A stretch of 24,815 nucleotides of DNA from a virus: the IMG/VR virus record IMGVR_UViG_3300022220_000020, positions 1 through 24,815 of that record. One strand, 5' to 3'. Under the pieces are notes generated by a model, which saw only the letters and a program-made list of their open reading frames with translations, ran no database searches and was not told the origin of the DNA. Positions 15,098 through 22,493 of the stretch are shown in pieces. Position numbers and translations under genes: made by a program. How positions within the stretch are numbered: position 1 is the stretch's first letter; the number at the start of each line of letters is the position of its first letter.

Positions 15098-15102
15098 CGT
15101 TA

Positions 15103-16263
15103 ATGAAAAGATTTGAACTTAAGAAAAAAGATTGGTTGGACAGTTCTGTATTCAGAATTGCATTGGTTGAAAGTCCTGCAATTGAAACTGATTTCATTTT
15201 TTTATCTAAAGAAGATAAGCCTATTCAACTTTCCGTTCAAGATGAGAAGAGAATGATTTATTCTCCTGTACTTATTCCTGACAAAGTTATTCCAAGAGTA
15301 TCTGATTCAGGTGACCCATATGAAATATACTTTTCAGGAGAAACAATTGAGGATATAGCCAAAGATTATATGCTTAAAAAAGTAACATTGGGCGAATGGA
15401 ATAGCGAACACAATGAAAATCAAAAGTTGGAAGGTGTTGATGTTGTAGAAAATTGGATTGTTGAAAATCCTTTAAATGACAAAGCAACGGAGTTAGGTTT
15501 TAAAGTACCTGCCAAGACTTGGATGCAAGGAACGTATATTTCAAATGATGATGTTTGGGCAAAGATTAAAGACGGAACTTATAAAGGAATTTCAGTAGAA
15601 GCTGATATGAATCACGAATTAACACAATTAAATAAATCAGAAATGAGTAACACAAACTTGAAGTTAGATGCTATTCTAACAAAACTTGGTGAAATGATAC
15701 CAAGCAAAAAAACTGAATTAGCATCTATGGATGTTGGTGAAGGAGTATTAATTTACGCTGAATCATTTGAAGAAGGTTCTAAAGTTTACGCTGACGAAGC
15801 AATGACTGTACCTGCTGAAGGTTCTTTTGAAGTAGATGGTAAAACAATCACTATTGAAGGTGGGGTTTTAGTATCTATGACAGAAGCTGAAGACTTGATG
15901 AAAGACAAGGAAGAAGAAATGGGATACAACAAGAAAGAAGAAATGATGGAAGAGGAAGTTGTTGAAGTTGTCGAGGAAGTTAAAGAAGTAGCAGCAGAAG
16001 AAGTAAAAGTTCTTGTTGACGCTTTAATTGATACAGTTGCAAAAGAAGTTGAAGCTATTGCAGTAGTAAAGGAAGAAAACGAAGAGTTAAAATCTGAGTT
16101 AAACAAAATGAAAGAAACACTTTCAAGCCTTGAAAAAGCAACAAATTTAAATACAGAAAAACTTGCAAAAGTTTCAAATGTAGAACCAAAATCAGTAACA
16201 AAGTTAAACGCTACAACGTCAAACAACGTAGCAAATTATTTATCCAACAGACAAAATTATTAA
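15103..16263 (+). CDS. XkdF-like prohead protease fused to a scaffold
   Basis: A 386-residue protein. Residues 1-170 resemble the XkdF/prohead protease fold, with candidate catalytic His103 (NSEHNE) and Ser164 in KGISVEA. Residues 205-260 form a small beta domain (DGKTITIEGG-type), and 262-350 are an acidic coiled coil typical of scaffolds. The protein probably guides capsid assembly and then cleaves itself and capsid partners. ATG 15103 is chosen over the upstream TTG at 15082, since it follows the promoter box directly and begins the conserved segment. An in-frame ATG at 15643 (residue 181) could yield a scaffold-only product. The major capsid gene follows 3 nt later. Confidence 0.75.
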   Translation: MKRFELKKKDWLDSSVFRIALVESPAIETDFIFLSKEDKPIQLSVQDEKRMIYSPVLIPDKVIPRVSDSGDPYEIYFSGETIEDIAKDYMLKKVTLGEWNSEHNENQKLEGVDVVENWIVENPLNDKATELGFKVPAKTWMQGTYISNDDVWAKIKDGTYKGISVEADMNHELTQLNKSEMSNTNLKLDAILTKLGEMIPSKKTELASMDVGEGVLIYAESFEEGSKVYADEAMTVPAEGSFEVDGKTITIEGGVLVSMTEAEDLMKDKEEEMGYNKKEEMMEEEVVEVVEEVKEVAAEEVKVLVDALIDTVAKEVEAIAVVKEENEELKSELNKMKETLSSLEKATNLNTEKLAKVSNVEPKSVTKLNATTSNNVANYLSNRQNY

Positions 16264-16266
16264 GAG

Positions 16267-17202
16267 ATGGCAGTAAATGTAACAGTAACTCAAACTTCAG
16301 ATTCTATAAGTAGAGTTGAAGAAATTTTCTTAGACGCAGTTCTAAGAGCAGCATCATTCGATGCAGGATTCGGAATTAAACAAGTACAAGGAACACGAGA
16401 TAAATTCTCAATGTGGGAAATGGCAACATCAGGAGTTGTTCAAACATACTCAGTTGCACCTGCGGAAGATGGAACAGTAGCAATCGCTGACACAGAGTTT
16501 ACAATAGATAAGAAAAGTATTAACTTGCCAATTGCTTATGAATTGTTTAAAAATACAGAGTGGAAAGATGCAGTAGCAAACATTCACGCAATGGGTATTC
16601 CTGAGGAATTGAAAGTTGCAATGGTAACTAACATTGCTGAAGTAGCTTTAAAATCTGTTGAATCAGAATTGTGGACTTCTAATGCAGGAGCAACAGGTGA
16701 CATCGCAGGAAACATTAATGGATTTTTAAAACTTGCAGTTGACAAATTAACAGCAGCTACTTTACCTGCTCAAATTATTGCAGCAGCGGCTTCATTAACT
16801 GACCCAACAACTATCCAAGCTAAATTTAACGCTATGGTTGATGTTGTTCCTACTGCATTATTGGCTGAACAAGCTGATGTATTCTTCCACGTTTCTCCTG
16901 CTACGGCTTGGGCTTATAGAAGAAGTTTACAAACTCAAGATATGGCAGTATTGTCAAGTGAGCCAACTAACTTCGGTGGATTCGGAATTAAGGTTGTTCC
17001 TAACTTGAACCCTTATTGGATACTACTTGGTAAGACTTCAAACTTAGGGATAGGTTTACCATCTGCTCCAAGCGATATTATTTCATTAGACGTAATTGAC
17101 CAAAGAGATAACTTGAAAAATCAAGCGAATATCTTCGGAAACTTTGGTTATGGTTCAGGTCTTGTTACGACAGATTGGGTAACTATGGAGAACACACTTT
17201 AA
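16267..17202 (+). CDS. Major capsid protein (HK97-fold type)
   Basis: A 311-residue protein directly after the protease-scaffold gene, the usual position for the major capsid protein. It has an Ala/Val/Asn-rich, beta-dominated sequence, an N-terminal helix segment (ISRVEEIFLDAVLRAA), an MCP-like tail region (LNPYWILLGKTSNLGIGL, about 244-261), and a C-terminal FGYGSGLVTTDWVTMEN. It assembles the icosahedral shell. The gene is followed by a hairpin that may set its mRNA level apart from downstream genes. The fold is inferred from position and composition. Confidence 0.82.
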   Translation: MAVNVTVTQTSDSISRVEEIFLDAVLRAASFDAGFGIKQVQGTRDKFSMWEMATSGVVQTYSVAPAEDGTVAIADTEFTIDKKSINLPIAYELFKNTEWKDAVANIHAMGIPEELKVAMVTNIAEVALKSVESELWTSNAGATGDIAGNINGFLKLAVDKLTAATLPAQIIAAAASLTDPTTIQAKFNAMVDVVPTALLAEQADVFFHVSPATAWAYRRSLQTQDMAVLSSEPTNFGGFGIKVVPNLNPYWILLGKTSNLGIGLPSAPSDIISLDVIDQRDNLKNQANIFGNFGYGSGLVTTDWVTMENTL

Positions 17203-17204
17203 TA

Positions 17205-17212
17205 TAATTTTG
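17205..17212 (+). promoter_or_regulatory. -7 promoter element (TAatTTTG) after the capsid gene
   Basis: TAATTTTG begins 3 nt after the capsid stop and runs straight into the GGGGAG hairpin, overlapping its first base. If used, the transcript would begin inside the hairpin, so promoter and terminator functions compete for the same bases. Confidence 0.4.
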
Positions 17213-17238
17213 GGGAGTGATTAATTTCGCTCCCCTTT
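17212..17238 (+). terminator. Hairpin / weak terminator after the major capsid gene
   Basis: GGGGAGTG (17212-17219) pairs with CGCTCCCC (17228-17235), eight pairs including one wobble around an 8-nt loop, followed by TTTC. The short T-run suggests partial termination or 3' protection of an abundant capsid mRNA. Confidence 0.65.
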
Positions 17239-17257
17239 CATTACTAAAACGAAAGAT

Positions 17258-17800
17258 ATGTCTTGTACATTAACATTATCGGCTTACAAAAGAGGTTGTG
17301 CAACTCCGTCAGGAATTGATTCAATCTATTTGATAGACCACGAAGCACGAAAAAGTTCGGAAGCTGTTTTTAGTATTACCAATGGAGCATTAACAATTAC
17401 AAATTCAGGAGCATCAGTTCCTGCATTTCACGTTGAGCCTGTATTTAATACTTCAACAGTTACAACACCTATTACTTCAGATGCTACTTCAAATGCGTTT
17501 AAATACGATAGAAACTTAGAATTTAAGTTAGATGGTTATGATGCTTCAATAGTAACATTAACTGAAAACTTGGTAAAAGGAAGAACGGAAGTTTTGATCA
17601 AATGGGTAAACGGAAGCTACACATATATGGGCAATGAAAGAGGTTGTTCAGCAACAGGTAGTGATGCAGGTACTTCAGGAACTGCTTTGTCAGATGCTAA
17701 AGGTGTAACTTTAACATTGATGGAAGAAGCTACTGCACCGATGCCAATGGTTGACTTTGCAGAATTTACTGCTGCATTTGCTATAACTGAACCTGCTTAA
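17258..17800 (+). CDS. Putative major tail tube protein
   Basis: A 180-residue beta-rich protein whose C-terminal part has the tube-protein pattern: a strand with FKLDGYDASIVTLTE (about 89-103), then NGSYTYMGNERG (119-130). Then follow a Gly/Ser/Thr-rich stretch and GTALSDAKGVTLTLMEEATAP (140-160), similar to the GTAxxDxNGYTLTLxGxE end of tail tube proteins. It would polymerise into the tail tube. The N-terminus has two Cys (C3, C14). It stands between the capsid and portal and not next to the tape measure, which is atypical. A head decoration protein is the main alternative. Confidence 0.6.
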   Translation: MSCTLTLSAYKRGCATPSGIDSIYLIDHEARKSSEAVFSITNGALTITNSGASVPAFHVEPVFNTSTVTTPITSDATSNAFKYDRNLEFKLDGYDASIVTLTENLVKGRTEVLIKWVNGSYTYMGNERGCSATGSDAGTSGTALSDAKGVTLTLMEEATAPMPMVDFAEFTAAFAITEPA

Positions 17801-17802
17801 TT

Positions 17803-18018
17803 ATGTATTTATTTGGGAATTACGAAGGCTCAAAATCTAAGTTGATCATTGACGCCAAAACAAAAAAAACGGAAATTGAAAAGTTTCTGAAGGACAATCC
17901 TGAATTAAAATCATATATTACCAACAAAGAAAAGGTAATTGCTCAGTATAAATTGATGGGTTTGGAATTACCAAAAGTAGAAATTAAGACTAAAAAGAGT
18001 GGTTCTAAAAAAAGGTAA
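17803..18018 (+). CDS. Small protein A of a tandem paralogue pair (71 aa)
   Basis: A 71-residue protein starting 2 nt after the tube-like gene. Residues 5-41 align without gaps to residues 6-42 of the next gene's product, sharing Gly, Tyr, Ile, Thr, Ile-Glu, Pro-Glu-Leu, Ser and Ile at matching positions. The C-terminus is a Lys-rich tail (KTKKSGSKKR). Position after a tube-like protein recalls tail assembly chaperones, but the tape measure is elsewhere, so that role is uncertain. It ends at TAA 18016-18018, 20 nt into the next frame. Confidence 0.65.
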   Translation: MYLFGNYEGSKSKLIIDAKTKKTEIEKFLKDNPELKSYITNKEKVIAQYKLMGLELPKVEIKTKKSGSKKR

Positions 18019-18211
18019 ATACCAATATAAAAGGGTAGCATTCGAGATTACGGATGCTACCACTTTTAAAGACATTGAATGGGTGATACTAAAATTTCCT
18101 GAATTAGAATCAGTAATTTTACAGAATCCAAAACCAAAAAAGAAAAAGGTAAGTGATAACGATAACGAAGAATCAGGTAAGTCCGATAAAAGTAAGACTG
18201 AATCAAAGTAA
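17999..18211 (+). CDS. Small protein B of a tandem paralogue pair, GTG start (70 aa)
   Basis: A 70-residue frame with no ATG; its first usable start is GTG 17999, which places its N-terminus one residue from that of its paralogue. The folded part (about 6-43) is followed by a longer Lys/Asp/Ser tail (KPKKKKVSDNDNEESGKSD). It overlaps the upstream gene by 20 nt and the downstream gene by 59 nt. The alternative is a frameshift fusion at the A-run 18007-18013, which the N-terminal alignment with the paralogue argues against. Confidence 0.6.
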   Translation: MVLKKGKYQYKRVAFEITDATTFKDIEWVILKFPELESVILQNPKPKKKKVSDNDNEESGKSDKSKTESK

Positions 18212-18473
18212 CGTAGTTGGTGATACAATTACAATTACTCTTGATAGTCCTTCAAGAAGTCAGCTTGTTTTTTCTTCAGTTATCACAACCATAAGCGATG
18301 GGTATTATTCCTTTGATTTAGAAGTAGCAGATACTTCTCAATTGATAGATGATACCTATTTTTATACCATATCGCAAACAGATGTGGATTTAAAGAAAGG
18401 AGTGATTAGATTCTTGGAAGATACAGATACTAATAATGCCTTTGATTATACATTAGATTTCACATTAGCGTAA
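18153..18473 (+). CDS. Beta-rich hypothetical protein upstream of the portal (106 aa)
   Basis: A 106-residue protein with alternating beta segments (ITITKNQVSPIKVRLNQ, GDTITITLDSPSRSQLVF, GYYSFDLEVADTSQL), like an Ig- or head-fibre-type domain. No ATG exists in the frame, and the first start is GTG 18153. That makes 59 nt doubly coding with the Lys-rich tail of the preceding protein. Its last base is shared with the portal gene start (TAATG). It is probably a structural protein of head or tail. Confidence 0.6.
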   Translation: MITITKNQVSPIKVRLNQSNVVGDTITITLDSPSRSQLVFSSVITTISDGYYSFDLEVADTSQLIDDTYFYTISQTDVDLKKGVIRFLEDTDTNNAFDYTLDFTLA

Positions 18474-20701
18474 TGAAGATTCAATTATCAAGATATAAGA
18501 CTAACGCAATACAAGGACAAAGAAGGTTAAGCACCTATTATCCAAATGCGTTTGATAACCTTTTTTCAAACTACCTAAATTCACTTTACAATAATAGTCC
18601 AACGCATCAATGTATAGTTGACGATGTTGCTCAGCAAATTGTTGGTTTAGGGTTAACCTGTGACGATAAAGAAAAGAATGCAAAATTGCAAGAGTTCTTC
18701 AAAAAGAAAAACCTGCTTTCAATTGCTTCAGGTTTATTAGTTCAGGAAAGCATCAGCTTAGAGATTCGCAGAAATCCATTGATGGAAATCAAAGCGGTTG
18801 AAAACATTAACGTAGCACATTTCAGAGTTGTAGAATTACAGGATGGTTATCCTTGCAGATTTAGCTATAAGGAAGATTGGAATCCAAAAAGTCCAATTTA
18901 TAACTACAAAAATAATTACATAAATAGCTACAATAACGAGGAAGCAAAGTCACTTCTTTACTATTACGATTCAGGAACATTTAACACACCTTACGGCAGA
19001 CCTAAATACCTTTCAGCGGCAGATGCTATTGAGTTAGAGATTGCGATTTATATGATGCATAATCACGGAGCGCAGAACGGAATGTTCCCTTCAATGATTA
19101 TATCAAAAGAAACAAGTGGAGATGCTGAAATTGACAAACAAGATAGCGTTGAAACACAACATCAAACAACAGGAGCAGCAAATGCAGGAAAGGTAATAAC
19201 AACTTTTTATCGACAAGGTGGTAATGCTCCAACATTCTCAACACCAAATTTAACAGGCATTGACAAGATTTATGAAAACCAATATGAAACTGCTGAAATT
19301 GGAATCTTAAAGGCTCACAGAATACCATCAGCTAATTTGATTAGTGGGTTAAATTCTAAGGGTTCAGGGTTCACTTCGGAAACTGAGGAACTTGTATTTG
19401 CCACAGAGCGAATGATGGAAAAAATTGTCATTCCAAGAAGGGAGCAAATCCTTGAAATTCTAAGTCCTATCTTTTCAGAATTAGGTTGCGAAGATGTAAG
19501 GTTTAAAGAAGTGAAAGAAAAGCCTACTCACATAATGCCTGATGGAACTGTAATGGATGGAGAAACTCACATTGAAACTGAAGTTAAGGTTGAAGAAAAC
19601 TTGAATGATTCTGTAAAGAATTTGACAGGTAGACAAATGCAGGGAATTGAAAGAATAGTACGAAAGTATGGAAAAGGAGAATTGACAGAACCACAAGCTA
19701 AATTAATGCTAAAAAGCGGTTACGGATTTACAAATGAAGAAGCAAATATTTGGTTACAAATTGAAGAACAAGTTCAAGAAAACCTTTCTACAATAGAATT
19801 GTCTTACAACGATTATCCAAAATCTGCAAGTAATAACGCACAAAGAGCATTGGATTGGGCAGAGAAAAACGGATGGGGTTCTTGTGGAGAAGCAACAGGA
19901 AAGAACAGAGCAAATCAATTAGCTAAAGGCGAAAATATTTCAAGAGATACCATTGCAAGAATGGCTTCTTTTAAAAGACATCAGCAGCACAAAGATGTTC
20001 CTTACTCAGAAGGTTGCGGAGGTTTGATGTGGGATGCTTGGGGAGGAACTTCAGGTGTTGAATGGGCATCAAATAAACTCAAAGAAATAGACAAAGAAAA
20101 GTTAAAAAAAAAGGACTTTGACGATGAGCAAATGCTTGACGCATTAGAAGGGGAAAAGATAGACTTTAACGATTGGGAATTAGTTGATGTAAGAGAAGCA
20201 AACGGAGAAAGCATAGAAGATTGGGCAAATGGTTTAATAAAGCCTAAGAAGTCATCTATTGAGCGTTTGGCAGACTTTATCACAAGCAAACCGAATGGGT
20301 TTAGTTATTTAGATAAATCATTTTACAAGGTTCGTTACACTTATCAAGAAAAATATTCTTCAGGAAATAGTAGAGATTTTTGCAAGTCAATGATGCGAAG
20401 AACAGGCAACGGAGTTGTTTATCGTTTGGAGGATATTGACAAAGCTACACGAGAAGGAGTTAATAAGTCATTCGGACACAAGGGTTTAGCTTACGATTTG
20501 TTTAAATATAAGGGCGGTAGAAGCTGTGGTCATTTTTGGCAAGAGGAACTTTACAGAATGAAAGACAAAACTGAAAATTATCTCAGCAAAGGCGAAGAGG
20601 TAAGCAGTATTCCAAGCAGCTATAAACCAAGTCCAAGAGGAAATAAAGATTCAAAAATAGCACCTAAAGATATGCCAAATCAAGGAGCATATCCTAAATA
20701 A
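18473..20701 (+). CDS. Portal protein with two extra C-terminal domains
   Basis: A 742-residue protein. Residues about 20-345 are portal-like (PTHQCIVDDVAQQIVGLG; the stem region with IPSANLISGLNSKGSGFTSE, 284-303). Residues 383-430 carry the helical motif LTGRQMQGIERIVRKYGKGEL found after many portals. Residues 444-536 are a module seen in phage proteases and structural proteins (AQRALDWAEKNGW, ARMASFKRH, GLMWDAWGG). Residues 612-695 are a Cys/His module (FCKSMM, YKGGRSCGHFW) that recurs in Bacteroidota phage structural proteins. The C-terminus ends in a PKDMPNQG motif. The portal forms the dodecameric DNA gate; roles of the appended modules are unknown. Typical portals are about 400-500 residues. 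Confidence 0.78.
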   Translation: MKIQLSRYKTNAIQGQRRLSTYYPNAFDNLFSNYLNSLYNNSPTHQCIVDDVAQQIVGLGLTCDDKEKNAKLQEFFKKKNLLSIASGLLVQESISLEIRRNPLMEIKAVENINVAHFRVVELQDGYPCRFSYKEDWNPKSPIYNYKNNYINSYNNEEAKSLLYYYDSGTFNTPYGRPKYLSAADAIELEIAIYMMHNHGAQNGMFPSMIISKETSGDAEIDKQDSVETQHQTTGAANAGKVITTFYRQGGNAPTFSTPNLTGIDKIYENQYETAEIGILKAHRIPSANLISGLNSKGSGFTSETEELVFATERMMEKIVIPRREQILEILSPIFSELGCEDVRFKEVKEKPTHIMPDGTVMDGETHIETEVKVEENLNDSVKNLTGRQMQGIERIVRKYGKGELTEPQAKLMLKSGYGFTNEEANIWLQIEEQVQENLSTIELSYNDYPKSASNNAQRALDWAEKNGWGSCGEATGKNRANQLAKGENISRDTIARMASFKRHQQHKDVPYSEGCGGLMWDAWGGTSGVEWASNKLKEIDKEKLKKKDFDDEQMLDALEGEKIDFNDWELVDVREANGESIEDWANGLIKPKKSSIERLADFITSKPNGFSYLDKSFYKVRYTYQEKYSSGNSRDFCKSMMRRTGNGVVYRLEDIDKATREGVNKSFGHKGLAYDLFKYKGGRSCGHFWQEELYRMKDKTENYLSKGEEVSSIPSSYKPSPRGNKDSKIAPKDMPNQGAYPK

Positions 20702-20712
20702 AATTTAAGAAA

Positions 20713-21258
20713 ATGGCAGTAACAATTCCCTTACTTATTGGATTAGATGACCTAAAGTTTTATTTGGGCATCACAGAAAACTTTGATTCAAGACTTTTAG
20801 AACCTTTGGTAATTCAGTCAACAGATTTAGCAGCACAGAATGTACTCGGAACGGCTTTGATGATCAAGCTGAGAAACGATTATAATTCAAACACCTTAGC
20901 AGGATTATATCAAGAGTTATATGATAGCGACAAGGCATCAGTTATGAAGATGATAATTTGGCAAACGTATGTTATGGCACTTCCGAGAATGCTTTATAAG
21001 ATAGGTGCTGAAACTATTTCAATCGGAGATACTGACGAAGTAACTTCAATCGGTTCTGATGAATTGGGTAATATGCAAAGACAAGCAACTGCAAGTAAAG
21101 TATTTTATGAAAATCAAGTAAAGAATTACTTGACACAGAACTACGGAAACATTCCTGAATTAGCAGTTAACACTCCTGAATATATCAGAAGCAACAGAAC
21201 AGAAAGCTATTCTTCGCAAGGAACGACATATACAACAAACAAAAGATACGACATATAA
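20713..21258 (+). CDS. Head-tail connector protein (DUF6712/gp6-like)
   Basis: A 181-residue mainly helical protein. An N-terminal segment IGLDDLKFYLGITENFDSRLLEPLVIQSTDLAAQ (about 9-42) resembles connector/adaptor proteins of the HK97 gp6 and DUF6712 kind. A long second helix region (KASVMKMIIWQTYVMALP) and a Tyr/Ser/Thr-rich C-terminus follow. It would bind below the portal to extend the DNA channel and seal the head. It lies immediately after the portal, 11 nt downstream, and shares TAATG with the fibre gene. The family name is from memory. Confidence 0.65.
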   Translation: MAVTIPLLIGLDDLKFYLGITENFDSRLLEPLVIQSTDLAAQNVLGTALMIKLRNDYNSNTLAGLYQELYDSDKASVMKMIIWQTYVMALPRMLYKIGAETISIGDTDEVTSIGSDELGNMQRQATASKVFYENQVKNYLTQNYGNIPELAVNTPEYIRSNRTESYSSQGTTYTTNKRYDI

Positions 21259-22493
21259 TGGCAGCAACTAATATAACCTTTGACGATAAAATTTTAGGAC
21301 AAGCAAACGCACTTCCTGAAAACAAGAAATTGACATTTACCAATGCTAACGAAATTAAGTCAGTTGTAAATAATAACGCAACAGAATTAACATCAACGCA
21401 AAGTAATGTTGCCACAAATACAAGCGGAATAGCTACTAATGTAACAAACATTGCTACGAATGTGACTAATATAGCTACAAATACAAGCGGAGTTGCTGCT
21501 AACTTGTCAAGTATTGGAACTAACACAACAAATATTGCTACCAATGTAACTAATATAGAAAACAACGGCACAAGTATAGCAACAAATGTATCTAACATTG
21601 CAACGAACACAACAGACATTACTACGAATAGAAATGATATTGCCACGAATGTATCAAACATTTCTACAAACACAACCAACATTGCTACCAATACTTCAGG
21701 CATTGCAACGAATGTTACTAACATAGACGCAAACACTTCAGCATTAGCAGGAAAAGCAGATTTGACAGGAGCAGTTTTTACAGGTTCGGTTACTTCGCCT
21801 GACTTCATTGGAGATTTAAATGGAGCAGTTAGATTTGAAGCAAAAAATACAAGTGGTTCAACTTTATTAAAAGGAAAAGTTGTAGCGATTACAGGAGTTA
21901 GCGGAAATGAAACTTTGGTTGATTTAGCAGATGCAGATGATGTAGCATCAAGACCTGCTTTTGGTTTAGTTTTCGCAGACGCAAATAACAACGCAGGTTG
22001 TGAGGTTGTGACTCTTGGAAATTTATCAGGTTTAAATACTTCGTCATTTAGTGAAGGTGATACAGTTTACGTTGACACAACGGCAGGAGAATTAACTGCA
22101 ACTGCCCCAACAGGAGAGGCTGCGGACATTCAAAACATAGGTAGAGTAATTAGAAGCCACGCAAGTTCAGGGATAATTAGAGTTGGAGGAGCAGGAAGAG
22201 CAAACGCAACACCTAACCTAAATTCTGCAAAGATGTTTTTAGGAAACGCATCTAATCAATCAGCATCTGTTGCAATGAGCGGAGATGTTACAATTGACAA
22301 TACAGGAGCAACTACAGTAGGAACGATTAATTCAGTTGCAGTTGCCACAGTTACAAGCGGTGCAGCTTTAGGAACAACTTCAATTCAGAAGAACGTAGGA
22401 ACTACCTACACAACAAATGCAATAACCACAGTAACGCAGGCAGAGTATGATGCTTTGACACCTGTTGCAACGACAATTTATTTTATTATCTAA
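21258..22493 (+). CDS. Trimeric tail fibre with Asn-core coiled-coil stalk
   Basis: A 411-residue protein. The N-terminus (1-36) is probably the attachment region. Residues 51-162 are 16 consecutive heptads of the form [I/V]xxNxxx, with Ile or Val at position a and Asn at position d in every repeat, as in trimeric autotransporter stalks. Residues 163-330 are beta-rich, starting KADLTGAVFTGSVTSPDF. The C-terminus ends with TQAEYDALTPVATTIYFII, a closing motif common in phage fibre proteins. It likely forms a trimeric fibre that positions the adhesin encoded next. The start is coupled to the connector stop (TAATG). Confidence 0.75.
   Translation: MAATNITFDDKILGQANALPENKKLTFTNANEIKSVVNNNATELTSTQSNVATNTSGIATNVTNIATNVTNIATNTSGVAANLSSIGTNTTNIATNVTNIENNGTSIATNVSNIATNTTDITTNRNDIATNVSNISTNTTNIATNTSGIATNVTNIDANTSALAGKADLTGAVFTGSVTSPDFIGDLNGAVRFEAKNTSGSTLLKGKVVAITGVSGNETLVDLADADDVASRPAFGLVFADANNNAGCEVVTLGNLSGLNTSSFSEGDTVYVDTTAGELTATAPTGEAADIQNIGRVIRSHASSGIIRVGGAGRANATPNLNSAKMFLGNASNQSASVAMSGDVTIDNTGATTVGTINSVAVATVTSGAALGTTSIQKNVGTTYTTNAITTVTQAEYDALTPVATTIYFII
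21408..21743 (+). repeat. Sixteen degenerate 21-bp repeats in the fibre gene
   Basis: In-frame repeats of 21 bp encode the 16 heptads. The codons for Ile-Ala-Thr-Asn vary (ATAGCTACTAAT, ATTGCTACGAAT, ATAGCTACAAAT), so the protein repeat is conserved better than the DNA. Apparent minus-strand frames across it are mirror shadows. Confidence 0.85.

Larger units (their letters stand above)
15034..15102. promoter_or_regulatory. Inverted repeat spanning two divergent starts
   Basis: TAACGCAAAA (15034-15043) and TTTTGCGTTA (15093-15102) are perfect 10-bp inverted copies separated by 49 bp. Each arm covers the end of a -7 box and runs up to a start codon, one for the HTH gene and one for the protease-scaffold gene. 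The layout suggests an operator through which the HTH protein could control both directions. Confidence 0.6.

Noticed and set aside
15082-15102. TTG start upstream of the protease-scaffold gene
   Set aside because: It lies upstream of and across the -7 box; ATG 15103 directly follows the promoter and starts the conserved region.
15786-16226. 146-codon minus-strand Ser/Phe-rich frame
   Set aside because: Antisense shadow of the acidic Glu/Lys-rich scaffold coiled coil, with low-complexity composition.
21408-21743. Possible CRISPR-like or iteron repeat array
   Set aside because: The unit is 21 bp, in frame, degenerate at third codon positions and has no spacers; it is a protein-level heptad repeat.
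21185-21991. 268-codon minus-strand frame with repeated FVAIL-like units
   Set aside because: It is the mirror of the 21-bp repeats in the fibre gene. The + frame has a clear coiled-coil register and phage-fibre ends.
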